A stretch of 64,000 bases of DNA from Solirubrobacterales bacterium. GTDB taxonomy: Bacteria; Actinomycetota; Thermoleophilia; Solirubrobacterales; Solirubrobacteraceae. Under the pieces are notes generated by a model that made no database searches, was not told the origin of the DNA, and saw only the letters and a list, made by a program, of their open reading frames with translations. The stretch is from the NCBI GenBank assembly GCA_027449125.1, contig DAIDME010000014.1, forward strand, positions 79,324 to 143,323, in the 5' to 3' direction. Made by a program: the position numbers and the translations under genes. Below are positions 31,818 to 41,778 of this stretch, one piece after another (position 1 is the stretch's first letter; each line of letters starts with the position of its first letter).

Positions 31818-34109
31818 TCAGCCCGCAGCCCCTGGGGTGCGGCGATACGCGTCAAAGACGTTGTCGATGTTGCGCAGGCGGGCAATGGCCTGGTCGAGCG
31901 TGCGCGTGTCACCGACCTCCACGACGAACTGGTTGCGGATCATCGGGTGGTTGACCGTGCAGCGCGCCTCCAGGATGTTGATCCCGGCCTCCGCAAAGGT
32001 CCGCGACAGATCCTCCAGCAGGCGGTGGCGGTCCCAGCCCTGGACCTCGATCTCGACCTGGAACGAGGTCTCGGCGTCGCCGTCCCAGGAGACCGGGGTG
32101 AAGCGATCCGGATCCTTGCGCAGCACCTCCACGTTCGGGCAATCCTCCCGGTGGATCGTGATGCCGCGCCCCAGGGAGATGTAGCCGACGATCTCATCGC
32201 CGGGCACGGGGTGGCAGCACTTGGCCATGCGCAGCATGACCTCGTCGATCCCGTCGACGTTGATGCCGTAGCGGTTCGAGGAGGTCGTGGACCTCGTCCG
32301 GCGCCGGCCGGAGGACATCAGGTCGGCGGCCGCGGTCGGCACCGTCTCGGCCGCCTCGCCGGCCTTCAGGCGTGCCATCAGCTTGTTGGTCACCGTCTGC
32401 GATGAGACCTTGCCGGCCCCCAGGGCGATGTAGAAGTCATCGCCCTTGCGGAAGCCTAGCTCGCGAATCACCTCTGCCATCAGCGGCGAGGAGACGATCT
32501 TCTGCGACGGCAGGCCCTGCTTGCGCAGATGCTCCTGCAACAGCTCGCGTCCCGAGTGCTCGGCGTCCTTGCGATTCTCGGCCTTGTACCAGGCCTTGAT
32601 CTTGTTGCGCGCCCGCGAGGTCTTGACCAGTGCCAGCCAGTCGCGCGAGGGGCCACGCTCGCGCTTGGAGGTGAGCACCTCAACGATGTCGCCGGAGCGC
32701 AACTGGTAGGAGAGCGGCACGATCTTGCCGTTGACCTTGGCGCCGACGCAGCGGTGCCCGACGTCGGTGTGGATCTCGTAGGCGAAGTCAAGTGGCGTCG
32801 CGCCTGCGGCCAGCGACTTGACCTCGCCCTTGGGGGTGAAGACGAAGACGTCGTCCTCGAACAGGTCGACCTTCAGCGTCTCGACGAACTCGCGCGGGTC
32901 GGAGACGTCCTTCTGCCAGTCGACCAGCGAGCGCAGCCACTTGAGCTTGCCCTCGGGGTCGCGCAGCGCAGCCTCGCCGCCTGCCTTGCCGGGGGCGCGG
33001 CTGCCGGGCGCCGCGCCCTCCTTGTACATCCAGTGCGCGGCGATTCCGAACTCGGCCAGGTCGTGCATCGCCCGGGTGCGAATCTGGATCTCCAGCGGGC
33101 GTCCCTCCGGCCCGATCACGGTCGTGTGCAGCGACTGGTACATGTTGAACTTTGGCATCGCGACGAAGTCCTTGAAGCGCCCGGGCAGCGGCTTCCAGAG
33201 CGAGTGGATCACCCCGACGGTCCCGTAGCAGTCCTTGACGGAGCCGACGATCACCCGCATCGCCGTGAGGTCGTAGATCTCGTTGAACTCGCGGCCCTTG
33301 CGGGTCATCTTCGAGTAGATCGAGTAGAAGTGCTTGGCCCGCCCCGAGATCTCAGCAGTGATCCCGAGCTCGGCCAGCGCACTCGAAAGGTAGGCGCCCG
33401 CCTCATTCACGTAGCGCTCGCGGTCGTCGCGCTGCTGGGCGACCAGCATCTTGATCTCGTTGTACTTGCGCGGGTGCAGGGTCTGGAAGGCCAGGTCCTC
33501 GAGCTCCCACTTGATCGCGTGGATGCCGAGCCGGTGCGCGATCGGGGCGTAGATGTCGAGCGTCTCACGCGCCTTCTCGATCTGCTTCTGCTTGGGCATC
33601 GCCTCGATCGTGCGCATGTTGTGCAGGCGGTCAGCGAGCTTGATCAGGATCACGCGGATGTCCGAGGCCATCGCCACAACCATCTTGCGGTAGTTCTCCG
33701 CCTGGGCCTCGTCCCGGGACTGGAACGTGAGCTCGGTGAGCTTCGTCACGCCATCGACCAGGCCGGCCACCTCCGCGCCGAACAGCCGGCCGATCTCGTC
33801 CAGCGACGCCTGCGTGTCCTCGACGGTGTCGTGCAGCAGCGCCGCGCAGAGCGTCTCGGTGTCGAGTCGCATCCCCGCACAGATCTTGGCGACGCTGACC
33901 GGATGCACGATGAACTCCTCGCCCGAGCGCCGCCGCTGGTTGGCGTGGTGCTCGCAGGCGTAGACGAATGCCTCCTGCACGCGCCCGCGGTCGACGGCCA
34001 CCGCCGCCTCCTCCGCGTGCTCCTCGACGACCGCGAAGAGATCCTGCAGGAGTCCGCCGTGGGGCTCGCAGGGCGGCGCCTCGGCCGCCGGCGCAGACGC
34101 CGCGGTCAA
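31818..34109 (-). CDS. relA: Bifunctional (p)ppGpp synthetase/hydrolase, RSH family
   Basis: 763 residues with the full RSH order: HD hydrolase (HHANQRRRSGEEFIVHPV; LLHDTVEDT), synthetase (RFKDFVAMPKFNMYQSLHTTVIGPEG), TGS (VFVFTPKGEVKSLAAGATPLDFAYEIH), zinc-finger region (CCHPVPGDEIVGY) and a C-terminal ACT domain. It makes and degrades the stringent-response alarmone. The intact HD motif suggests both activities. The start is a TTG overlapping the recJ stop (TTGA). Confidence 0.95.
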   Translation of the reverse strand: MTAASAPAAEAPPCEPHGGLLQDLFAVVEEHAEEAAVAVDRGRVQEAFVYACEHHANQRRRSGEEFIVHPVSVAKICAGMRLDTETLCAALLHDTVEDTQASLDEIGRLFGAEVAGLVDGVTKLTELTFQSRDEAQAENYRKMVVAMASDIRVILIKLADRLHNMRTIEAMPKQKQIEKARETLDIYAPIAHRLGIHAIKWELEDLAFQTLHPRKYNEIKMLVAQQRDDRERYVNEAGAYLSSALAELGITAEISGRAKHFYSIYSKMTRKGREFNEIYDLTAMRVIVGSVKDCYGTVGVIHSLWKPLPGRFKDFVAMPKFNMYQSLHTTVIGPEGRPLEIQIRTRAMHDLAEFGIAAHWMYKEGAAPGSRAPGKAGGEAALRDPEGKLKWLRSLVDWQKDVSDPREFVETLKVDLFEDDVFVFTPKGEVKSLAAGATPLDFAYEIHTDVGHRCVGAKVNGKIVPLSYQLRSGDIVEVLTSKRERGPSRDWLALVKTSRARNKIKAWYKAENRKDAEHSGRELLQEHLRKQGLPSQKIVSSPLMAEVIRELGFRKGDDFYIALGAGKVSSQTVTNKLMARLKAGEAAETVPTAAADLMSSGRRRTRSTTSSNRYGINVDGIDEVMLRMAKCCHPVPGDEIVGYISLGRGITIHREDCPNVEVLRKDPDRFTPVSWDGDAETSFQVEIEVQGWDRHRLLEDLSRTFAEAGINILEARCTVNHPMIRNQFVVEVGDTRTLDQAIARLRNIDNVFDAYRRTPGAAG

Positions 34110-36643
34110 AGGGCCCTTGCTGCTTGTAAGCGGTTCAGGAATCGCTGGCCGTCCTCGTTGATCTCGATGTACGTGCGGTAGGCGACGGAGCGTTCGAGCG
34201 CGGTGGGGCTCGCCTCGACCACCTCCAGCGCCGGCAGCTCCCGGTCGAGGCTGACGAGCCCGAGCTCCGTGAGGACTCTCAGCAGGCGCCCGGCCATGCC
34301 GGCCGTGCGCGCGTGCCTGCCGTCACCGCGGAGCAGGTGCTCGAACTCCCCGCCAGTGACCCTATGCCGGTCGCGCAGCGCCCGGTATAGGGCCACGAGC
34401 GGCGTACGCAGGTCGTACTCCAGCTCGTGCATCTGCCTACTGAAGCGTAGCTCAGCCTCGCCCCAGGCCAGATGCGTGTAGCCCGCGCCCGTGCGCGTCG
34501 CCTCGTACTGGCGATCTGATGTGGGCGGGTCGATGACAACCACGTGCTCAAAATCGGCAGCAAGCCACGGCTCCTTGACGAGGCTAGCGTGACTCACCAG
34601 CGCAAAGCCGCCGCGACGGCCGGCGAATCCCTGTAGCCGGCGCGAGACCTCGGCGCAGACGACGAGCAGCGGGCGCTCCGCGCCCGAGACCGCTTGCAGG
34701 TCTGCGATCGTCGCGAGCACAGGCCTGCCACGACGGTCGAGCGCCTCACGGCGGATGGCTGCGGCCGGCTCAGCCGTCTCGCGCACAGCGCCGTCAGGGC
34801 CACCGGCAGCCGCCGCGCTCGCCTCTGGCTCCAGCGCGCGATCGAGCTCACGGAGCGCCGCGGCCAGGTAGTCCGGAGGCTCGCCGAGCACCGTCACCGG
34901 CTGGGGCTCGCAGGCCAGCGCCTGGTCGAGAATCAGGCGCGGCTCGACCACCCCCCGCCAGGCGTTTCGCTCCAGCCTGACGCTCGCGTCGACAAAGCCG
35001 CCGTCGGCACCTGCGACCAGCTCGCTACAGCCGAAGGCGACCGCGCTCGCCCGAGCCGTGCCCGAGATCACGTCAAAGCGCAGATGCTGCCCGTGCTCGC
35101 CCATCCTCCGCACGCCGTCAAGGCGGGCCGCCGGCAGGTAGAGGTGGACACCGGGGTTGCCGTTGCCGAAGGGCCCGAGACGGGCGAGCTCCTCGGCCAG
35201 ATCGAGCGTCATCTCTGCGGCGCTCGCGACCGCATCCACCCGCTCCACCGTCTCTAGCAGCGCCGGTGTGAGCAGTTCCCGCGCGTGGCGCTCGAACGCC
35301 TCCGCGAAGGCTTCGATCTGCGCTGGAGCGATGCTGAGCCCGGCCGCGGCGCGGTGGCCGCCGTAGCTGATCAGATGCTCGCCGGCAGCCTCGAGCGCGG
35401 CCAGCAGGTCAAACCCCGGGATGCTGCGCCCGGAGCCGTGCGCCGGTGCCAGCGGGTCGTCGCGGTCGAGCGTGAGCATGATCGTCGGCCGGTGGTAGCG
35501 CTCGACCACCTTCGAGGCCACGATGCCGATCACACCCGCATGCCAACCTGGCGCCGCGAGTACGTAGGTCGCCCGCTCACCCAGCTCGGCGGCCATCCTC
35601 TCAGCCTCCCAGGCGATGCGCTCCTCTGTCCCGCGGCGCCGTGAGTTGACGGCGTCCAGCTCGGCGGCGATCGCGCCGGCGCGCTGCTGGTCACCGGTGA
35701 GCAGCAGCTCCAGGGCCCCGTCGGCACGACCCATGCGCCCCGCGGCGTTGATCCGCGGGGCCAGCCGGAAGCCGAGGCACGAGGCATCGAGCGCGCTGGG
35801 GTCGGTGTGCGAGACCTGCATGAGCGCGCGCAGGCCTGGCCTCGCCGTGGCCGCGAGCTGCTCCAGGCCCTCGCGGACCAAGCGGCGGTTCTCGCCCACC
35901 AGCGGCACGAGATCCGCGACCGTCGCCAGCGCCACCAGCTCGGTGTCCGCTGATGCCGTCGGGGCGCCCAGCGCCTCGGCGAGCTTGTGGGCGACCGCGC
36001 TCCCGCACAGCTCCGCGAACGGGTAGCCGCAGACGCGCGGGTGCACGATCGGACAGCCTGGCAGCTCGCCGTCGCGACGGGGCGTGTGGTGGTCGCTGAT
36101 CAGTACCTCAAGCCCGCTGGCGTGCGCCAGCGCGGCCTCCTCCACGGCGGTGATGCCGCAGTCGACCGTGATCAGCAGGCCCGTGCCGCAGCCCGCCAGA
36201 CGCGCCACCGTGGCGGCGCTCAGTCCGTAGCCGTCCTCGTGCCGGCTCGGCAGATACCAGCCGACGTCAGCGCCCAACGCTCTGAGCGCACGCACCATGA
36301 CGGCGGTGGCACAGACGCCATCAACGTCGTAATCCCCGTGCACGACGATTCGCGAGCCGGCGCGCAGATGCTTGCGCACCAGGCTCACGGCCCGATCGAT
36401 GCCCTGGAAGCGGCTCGGGTCGTGGCGCTCGTCACCCGCCAGGAAGGCGCGCGCGGCCACGCTGTCGGCAAACCCCCGCCGGACGAGAATCTGGGCCAGC
36501 AGCTGGCTGACGCCGAGCTCGCGCTCGAGCCGGAGAGCATCCTCGATCGCGTAGCCGGGGAGCTCGATACGGCGCGACTCGCGCTGGCGACCAACCTGGG
36601 CGGCCGCCGTGGCGTCCGGATCGAGGATGGCTGCACCGCTCAT
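34106..36643 (-). CDS. recJ: Single-stranded-DNA-specific exonuclease RecJ
   Basis: 845 residues. DHH-family motifs are HGDYDVDGVCATA, ITVDCGITAVEE, LISDHHTPRRDGE, and the DHHA1 part GWHAGVIGIVASKVVERY with SGRSIPGFDLL and SYGGHRAAAGLS. About 270 residues beyond the usual E. coli length form an extra C-terminal domain, as in long Gram-positive RecJ proteins. The ATG at 36643 was preferred; the track's 1,081-residue version extends into the opposite reading of the small membrane gene. It acts in recombination and repair with RecF/RecQ-like helicases. Confidence 0.93.
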   Translation of the reverse strand: MSGAAILDPDATAAAQVGRQRESRRIELPGYAIEDALRLERELGVSQLLAQILVRRGFADSVAARAFLAGDERHDPSRFQGIDRAVSLVRKHLRAGSRIVVHGDYDVDGVCATAVMVRALRALGADVGWYLPSRHEDGYGLSAATVARLAGCGTGLLITVDCGITAVEEAALAHASGLEVLISDHHTPRRDGELPGCPIVHPRVCGYPFAELCGSAVAHKLAEALGAPTASADTELVALATVADLVPLVGENRRLVREGLEQLAATARPGLRALMQVSHTDPSALDASCLGFRLAPRINAAGRMGRADGALELLLTGDQQRAGAIAAELDAVNSRRRGTEERIAWEAERMAAELGERATYVLAAPGWHAGVIGIVASKVVERYHRPTIMLTLDRDDPLAPAHGSGRSIPGFDLLAALEAAGEHLISYGGHRAAAGLSIAPAQIEAFAEAFERHARELLTPALLETVERVDAVASAAEMTLDLAEELARLGPFGNGNPGVHLYLPAARLDGVRRMGEHGQHLRFDVISGTARASAVAFGCSELVAGADGGFVDASVRLERNAWRGVVEPRLILDQALACEPQPVTVLGEPPDYLAAALRELDRALEPEASAAAAGGPDGAVRETAEPAAAIRREALDRRGRPVLATIADLQAVSGAERPLLVVCAEVSRRLQGFAGRRGGFALVSHASLVKEPWLAADFEHVVVIDPPTSDRQYEATRTGAGYTHLAWGEAELRFSRQMHELEYDLRTPLVALYRALRDRHRVTGGEFEHLLRGDGRHARTAGMAGRLLRVLTELGLVSLDRELPALEVVEASPTALERSVAYRTYIEINEDGQRFLNRLQAARAL

Positions 36644-36708
36644 CAGAGCAGCGTAGGGTGATCCCCCGACGGAATCCACCCCGACCTCGCGGAGGCGAGC
36701 CCCTTCAG

Positions 36709-36993
36709 CTACAGGGCCGGCTCGGCGACTGCCGCGATCCGCTCGCGCCTGCTGCCCTCCGCGTAGATCAGCGCGATGCCGATCAGCGCGCCCGGCGCTC
36801 CCTCGATCGCGGTGAGCAGATGCGTGGCGTGCGTGCCCGGAACCGAGAAGCCGTGGATGATCAGCCCGACCAGCACGGCGCCGGTGATCGCGCCGAGGAA
36901 CGCGCCCACGATCCCGCCCCAGTAGCGATCCGGCAGCCAGATCGTGAAGTGCCAGATGGCAAGCCCCATCATCGCCCAGGCGAGCAGCCCCAT
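36709..36993 (-). CDS. Small membrane protein
   Basis: 94 residues with two or three transmembrane helices (LLAWAMMGLAIWHFTIWL; GGIVGAFLGAITGAVLVGLIIHG) and the glycine spacing seen in GlsB/YeaQ-like proteins, plus a further hydrophobic stretch (GALIGIALIYA). The ATG overlaps the secDF stop (TGATG), implying coupled translation with the Sec machinery gene. Function unknown. Confidence 0.72.
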   Translation of the reverse strand: MGLLAWAMMGLAIWHFTIWLPDRYWGGIVGAFLGAITGAVLVGLIIHGFSVPGTHATHLLTAIEGAPGALIGIALIYAEGSRRERIAAVAEPAL

Positions 36994-39900
36994 CAGCGCC
37001 TCCTCCCGTGCCGCCGGTTACGCTGCCGGGAGCGCGCGGGCGTCCCGGGATCCGGGCGCTTGGCCACGACGCCGTCGTTCTCCGCCACATCTGGCGCCGG
37101 CTCCGGGGCTCGCTCAGGTGGCTCCTGACCATCGGTGGCCGGCACCGCGGCCTGCTGGCCGTCGGCCGGCGGCAGCTCCGGCGTCGGGCCGACTCCTGGC
37201 AGCGGCGCGACGGCGCCGAGCGGTGCCGGCGGAGCCAGGGTCGTGCCGGCCGGACGCGCCGAGCGAGCTGCCCGTGGCGGGTCCTCCTCGACAGTGTGCG
37301 CCGTCCGCTCGGCCAGGCGCGAGGGCCGGCTGCGCTGCTGCTGGTCTTCATCGAGACCGAGGTCGCGCTTCATCTGCTCGAACTCGGCCGCCGACACCGA
37401 GTCGTCACTGGGCGCCGTGAGGCGGGCCGTCGAGCGCACGCGGCGCGGCGTCGGGTCGACGTCACCGCCGTCAGCATAGGCGGGTACGTAACCGAACTCG
37501 GCGATGATGCGCTGGCGCCGCGCCTTGTAGGTGTGCTCACGCTCCTTCCAGTGGGTCAGCACCGGCGAGGCGATGAAGATCGACGAGTAGGCACCCGAGG
37601 CGACACCGACAAGCAGCGCGAAGGCGAAGTCCCGCAGCGTCGATCCACCGAAGATGAGCAGCGCGATCACGGGCAGCAGCGTGCACGAGGTCGTCATCAG
37701 CGACCGCGTCAGCACCTCTGACATCGAGCGGTTCACCACCTGCGAGAAGGCCGCGCGCGGCATCCGCGGGATGTTCTCGCGCACGCGGTCAAAGACGATG
37801 ATCGTGTCGTAGAGCGAGTAGCCGAGGATCGTCAGCAGCGCCGCCACCGTGTCGGCCGTCACCGTCCTGCCGACCAGCGCGTAGACGCCGGCCGTGATCA
37901 GCAGGTCGTGCATCAGGGCGATCAGCACAGGCACTGTGAACTTCCACTCGAATCGCAGCGCCACATAGAAGGAGATCACGACCAGCGAGACGATGATCGC
38001 GACCAGCGCGCTGTGCGCGATCGTCGCGCCGAAGGTGGGGCCGACGGAGGTCGCGTTGAAGCCGGCGAGGCCGCCGCGAATCCCGTAGCGGGACGCGAGC
38101 AGCGAGCGCAGATGCTCGTAGTGGCTCTGGGAGAGGTACCTGGTGGCGATCTGGAAGCCGTGGTTGCCGAGCGTCTTGCTGTGGCTGACCGCCTGCACGG
38201 TGACGTCGCCGCCGCCGACGCTCCTGACCAGGGACTTGATCTTGGCGACGCTCACGGCACGATCGAGACCCACCGACACCTGCGTGCCGCCTGTGAAGTC
38301 GATCCCGAGCTTGAGCCCGCGCCCGCCGACCGCAAGCGCGCCGATCAGCAGGATCATCCCCGACATCGAGAAGAAGTAGCGGCTGGCGCCCATGAAGTCG
38401 AAGCGCCAGTGGCGCTTCTCCCCGCCTGCGCCGAGCGCTGACGGGCTCTGGATGGTGCGCGAGTCGCCCATCGTCGTGAGGATCGCCTGGGTCGCGAGCA
38501 CGGCCGTGAACAGCGACACGAACGTGCCGATGCCGAGCGTGAAGGCGAAGCCCTTGACGTTCGAGGTGGCCAGCACGAACAGGATGAACGCGGTCATCAC
38601 GGTCACGACGTTCGCGTCGATGATCGCCGTGATGCCCTTGCGGTAGCCGGTCAGGATGCCCTGGCGGATCGAGCGCCCGCCACGGATCTCCTCCTTGACG
38701 CGCTCGAAGATGACGATGTTGGCGTCCGCGGCGACACCGATCGTGAGGATCAGGCCGGCGATCCCCGCGAGCGTCATCGTCACCGGGATCACCTTTATCA
38801 GCGCGTAGAAGTAGAGGCCGTAGGCGACCAGGCCACTGACGGCGATCACCCCGAGCACGCGGTAGTAGCCGATCAGCAGCAGCACGACGATCGCCAGGCC
38901 GACAGCGCCCGCGATCAGGCCCTGGTGAAGCGCCTGCGTGCCGAGCGTCGCCGAGACCTGCTCCTCTGAGATCTGCTTCAGCTTCACCGGCAGGGCGCCG
39001 AGGCGCAGCTGTGTGGCCAGCTGATTCGCGGTGGTCGTGGTGAAGCCACCGTAGATCTCACTGCCGCCGGACGCCGGGATCCCCTCCGGGAACTGCTTGT
39101 AGTCGATCGAGGGGACGCTGACCAGCTGATTGTCGAGCGCGATCGCGAAGTGCTGGTTTAGCGTCTGCCCGGGCGGGCTCTCCAGAGAGGCACGCTGCGC
39201 GATCTTGCCGGTCACGTTCTGGAAGGCGTTGGCGCCGCCGCTCTTGAAGCCGAAGGTGACGTCCGGGGAGCCGGTCTGCGTGGTGCTCGCCAGCGGATTG
39301 CTGATCTGGTTTCCGGTGAGCGCCACACGGTCGCGGATCACGTAGTAACCGGCATTGGGGGAGCCGTACTTGGGCCAGTGCGAGTAGCTGGCCGGAACCG
39401 CCTGAAGCACCTGAGTGCCCTGCTTGACCTCGAGCACCTGCGCGCCCCCGATCTCAGCCGCGGTGAGGCCGGATTCGAGCGTCTTGCGCGCGGTCTGGGT
39501 CGAGGTGCCGGCCGGCACGCTCACCGGTCCCGCGATCAGGCAGTGCACGCCCTTCTGCACCTTCGTGCCCTGCGCCGCCGCGGCCGCCCTACAGGCGGCG
39601 CTGCCGGGCGCGCCGAACAGGAAGTACTGGTTGCCCGCGCCTGACGTCTGCTTTGCATCCGCGTAGAACGGCTGCTTGGCGGCGAGCTTCACCGCCTCGT
39701 AGAAGCCCAGCGCGCCAGCGATGCTGCTGTCGCTGCCGGGAGCGATGTTCGCGCCGTTGCCCTGACTCAGGGCGATTGAGGTGGCGTTGCCGCTGAGGAT
39801 GCCGTTGGCCGCCGCCTGGCCGCTCGGGGTGAGGACATCCCCCTCCCAGTCGTAGAAGTACAGCTGCGAGGTCTTCCCGACCAGCGCCTCGGCCTGGGCG

Positions 39901-40196
39901 ACGTTGGTCACGTCCGGCAGCTGGACGTTGATCAGGTTCTTGCCCTCGGTCGAGATCTGCGGCTGGCTCACGCCCAGCTGGTTGACGCGGTTGTTGAGCA
40001 CATCCACGGCGCGCGTCATGGCCGCCTGGTTGATGACCGGGGTCTCCGCTGTGGGGGTGGCCTGGTAGGTCAGCTGCACGCCGCCCTTCAGGTCCAGGCC
40101 GAGCCGCGTCGGGCGCGTCGCGATGAACACGACGGAGGCGGCGATCAGCCCGGCCACGAGCAGCAGGACGAATCCGTGACGTTGGCGGTCAGTCAT
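36993..40196 (-). CDS. secDF: Fused protein-export membrane protein SecDF
   Basis: 1,067 residues. The SecD half begins with a transmembrane helix and RLGLDLKGGVQLTYQ, has a long periplasmic P1 domain (about residues 100-400) and ends with five more helices (TIGVAADANIVIFERVKEEI). The SecF half repeats this order (GIDFTGGTQVSVG; GYSLYDTIIVFDRVREN). It uses the proton gradient to pull exported proteins through SecYEG. A ~140-residue Pro/Arg-rich, probably disordered C-terminal tail ending RQRNRRHGRRR is an unusual addition that could contact ribosomes or lipids. Confidence 0.95.
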   Translation of the reverse strand: MTDRQRHGFVLLLVAGLIAASVVFIATRPTRLGLDLKGGVQLTYQATPTAETPVINQAAMTRAVDVLNNRVNQLGVSQPQISTEGKNLINVQLPDVTNVAQAEALVGKTSQLYFYDWEGDVLTPSGQAAANGILSGNATSIALSQGNGANIAPGSDSSIAGALGFYEAVKLAAKQPFYADAKQTSGAGNQYFLFGAPGSAACRAAAAAQGTKVQKGVHCLIAGPVSVPAGTSTQTARKTLESGLTAAEIGGAQVLEVKQGTQVLQAVPASYSHWPKYGSPNAGYYVIRDRVALTGNQISNPLASTTQTGSPDVTFGFKSGGANAFQNVTGKIAQRASLESPPGQTLNQHFAIALDNQLVSVPSIDYKQFPEGIPASGGSEIYGGFTTTTANQLATQLRLGALPVKLKQISEEQVSATLGTQALHQGLIAGAVGLAIVVLLLIGYYRVLGVIAVSGLVAYGLYFYALIKVIPVTMTLAGIAGLILTIGVAADANIVIFERVKEEIRGGRSIRQGILTGYRKGITAIIDANVVTVMTAFILFVLATSNVKGFAFTLGIGTFVSLFTAVLATQAILTTMGDSRTIQSPSALGAGGEKRHWRFDFMGASRYFFSMSGMILLIGALAVGGRGLKLGIDFTGGTQVSVGLDRAVSVAKIKSLVRSVGGGDVTVQAVSHSKTLGNHGFQIATRYLSQSHYEHLRSLLASRYGIRGGLAGFNATSVGPTFGATIAHSALVAIIVSLVVISFYVALRFEWKFTVPVLIALMHDLLITAGVYALVGRTVTADTVAALLTILGYSLYDTIIVFDRVRENIPRMPRAAFSQVVNRSMSEVLTRSLMTTSCTLLPVIALLIFGGSTLRDFAFALLVGVASGAYSSIFIASPVLTHWKEREHTYKARRQRIIAEFGYVPAYADGGDVDPTPRRVRSTARLTAPSDDSVSAAEFEQMKRDLGLDEDQQQRSRPSRLAERTAHTVEEDPPRAARSARPAGTTLAPPAPLGAVAPLPGVGPTPELPPADGQQAAVPATDGQEPPERAPEPAPDVAENDGVVAKRPDPGTPARSRQRNRRHGRRR

Positions 40197-40251
40197 CGCT
40201 TGACACCTGATGCTAGAAGAGGATCGCGGCCGGCGCTGTTAGGGCTCTGCG

Positions 40252-40713
40252 TCAATGCCCGTTTGAGGGCGTCAGCACGACGAGCAGGCCGCCCTCCTCG
40301 TCGTCGTAAGCCGGAAAGATGTCGGCAACCGCGTGGGCCCGCTCGGCCCCCGCATTCACGGTCAGCGCCTTGCCGCTGACGCGAACCTCCCACTCGAGCG
40401 CGGTGGCGATGTGGTCGGTGCCGTCGCTGAAGCTGATCGCGAGCGCCTCTGCGATCGGCTGGCCGATGACGACCTCCGTGCGCAGGCCCGTGAGCTCGAA
40501 GGAGCCGCGCCCGCAGTCCACGATCCGGCCCTCGGCGTCACAGGCGAAGAACGCCGCCGCGGGTGCCGGGTAGTAGTCATCCAGCAGCTCGAACAGGTAG
40601 GCGAAGCCGCACTTCTCGCAGCCGCGATCCTCCTGCCGGAAGCCGTTCTTGCGGTCGGTCCCCATCGAGCGGTTGCCGCAGTGGGGGCAGATGAAGTAGT
40701 GCTCGTGCGCCAT
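40252..40713 (-). CDS. Zinc-ribbon/PAS-like protein
   Basis: 153 residues. The N-terminal 50 residues form a zinc ribbon (YFICPHCGNRS ... GCEKCGFAYLFE). The rest resembles a PAS domain (FFACDAEGRIVDCGRGSFELTGLRTEVVIGQPIAEAL), giving a small soluble sensor-like protein without an output domain. ATG 40713 was preferred to GTG 40737; neither has a strong Shine-Dalgarno. It lies between secDF and ruvB, but nothing links it functionally. Confidence 0.75.
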   Translation of the reverse strand: MAHEHYFICPHCGNRSMGTDRKNGFRQEDRGCEKCGFAYLFELLDDYYPAPAAAFFACDAEGRIVDCGRGSFELTGLRTEVVIGQPIAEALAISFSDGTDHIATALEWEVRVSGKALTVNAGAERAHAVADIFPAYDDEEGGLLVVLTPSNGH

Positions 40714-40770
40714 CTCGCGCCCAGGATAGTCAGTCACGCGAAGTGGCAGAGCGGACCCGCACAGAGTGGC

Positions 40771-41778
40771 TCACAGCAGGCCCAGCTGAGCGCCCGGCGA
40801 CTCCAGGCCGAGATGGGCGTAAGCCCGCGCTGTGGCGGCGCGCCCGCGCGCTGTGCGTTCGATCAGGCCGAGCTGGATGAGGTAGGGCTCGTACACGTCC
40901 TCGAGCGTGTCCTGCTCCTCGCCGATCGCGGCCGCCAGCGTCGAGAGCCCCACCGGCCCGCCCGAGAACTTCTCGCAGATCGTTCGCAGGATCTCACGGT
41001 CCAGCCGGTCCAGGCCGACCGCGTCCACCTCGAGCAGGTCCAGGGCCTCTGCGGCCGCCTGCGCCGTCACCACACCGCTGCCGCGCACCTGTGCGTAATC
41101 GCGGACGCGCCGCAGCAGCCGGTTGGCGACGCGCGGCGTGCCGCGGGAGCGCGAAGCCACGGCGAGCGCTCCCCCGGATTCGATCTCGACGCCGAGCAGG
41201 CGAGCGGAGCGCCGCACGATCTGCGCGAGCTCCGCCGGCTGGTAGTGGTCGAGGCGGTGCTGGATGCCGAAGCGGTCGCGCAGCGGCGTGCTGAGCAGTC
41301 CGGTGCGGGTCGTCGCCCCGATCAGCGTGAATGGCGGCAGGTCGATCGTCACGACCCGGGCGCCCGCCCCCTGGCCGACGGTGATCGGCAGGCAGCGGTC
41401 CTCCATCGCCGGGTAGAAGGTCTCCTCGAGCGCGCGCGGCAGACGGTGGATCTCATCGACGAAGAAGACCGAGCGCGGCTCCAGCGCCGTCAGGAAGGCG
41501 GCCACATCGCCCTTGCGCTCGAGCGCTGGGCCGGCGGTCTGCACGAACGGCACCTCCAGCTCCGCCGCGACGATCTGCGCGAGCGAGGTCTTGCCGAGGC
41601 CCGGCGGGCCGGCGAGCAGGACGTGGTCCAGGGCCTCCCGGCGGCTGCCGGCCGCAGCGATCGCAACGGACAGCTGGTCCTTGAGCGTCTCCTGTCCGAT
41701 GAAGTCCTCGAGCCGGCGTGGACGCAGCGAGCGCTCCAGGTCGTCCTCGGGCAGCTGCTCGGCGCTCAGGATGGTCAT
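40771..41778 (-). CDS. ruvB: Holliday junction branch-migration ATPase RuvB
   Basis: 335 residues. Walker [13 protein letters not shown], Walker [11 protein letters not shown], sensor [10 protein letters not shown] and the C-terminal winged helix ([27 protein letters not shown]) are all in place. It is the motor of the RuvAB complex. The ATG overlaps the ruvA stop (ATGA). Confidence 0.97.
   Translation of the reverse strand: MTILSAEQLPEDDLERSLRPRRLEDFIGQETLKDQLSVAIAAAGSRREALDHVLLAGPPGLGKTSLAQIVAAELEVPFVQTAGPALERKGDVAAFLTALEPRSVFFVDEIHRLPRALEETFYPAMEDRCLPITVGQGAGARVVTIDLPPFTLIGATTRTGLLSTPLRDRFGIQHRLDHYQPAELAQIVRRSARLLGVEIESGGALAVASRSRGTPRVANRLLRRVRDYAQVRGSGVVTAQAAAEALDLLEVDAVGLDRLDREILRTICEKFSGGPVGLSTLAAAIGEEQDTLEDVYEPYLIQLGLIERTARGRAATARAYAHLGLESPGAQLGLL

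Noticed and set aside
31773-34181. Long plus-strand ORFs across relA
   Set aside because: Antisense shadows of a complete RSH protein; typical of GC-rich DNA.
36644-37351. N-terminal 236-residue extension of RecJ
   Set aside because: It overlaps the small membrane gene and the secDF 3' end in another frame; RecJ homology begins at 36643.
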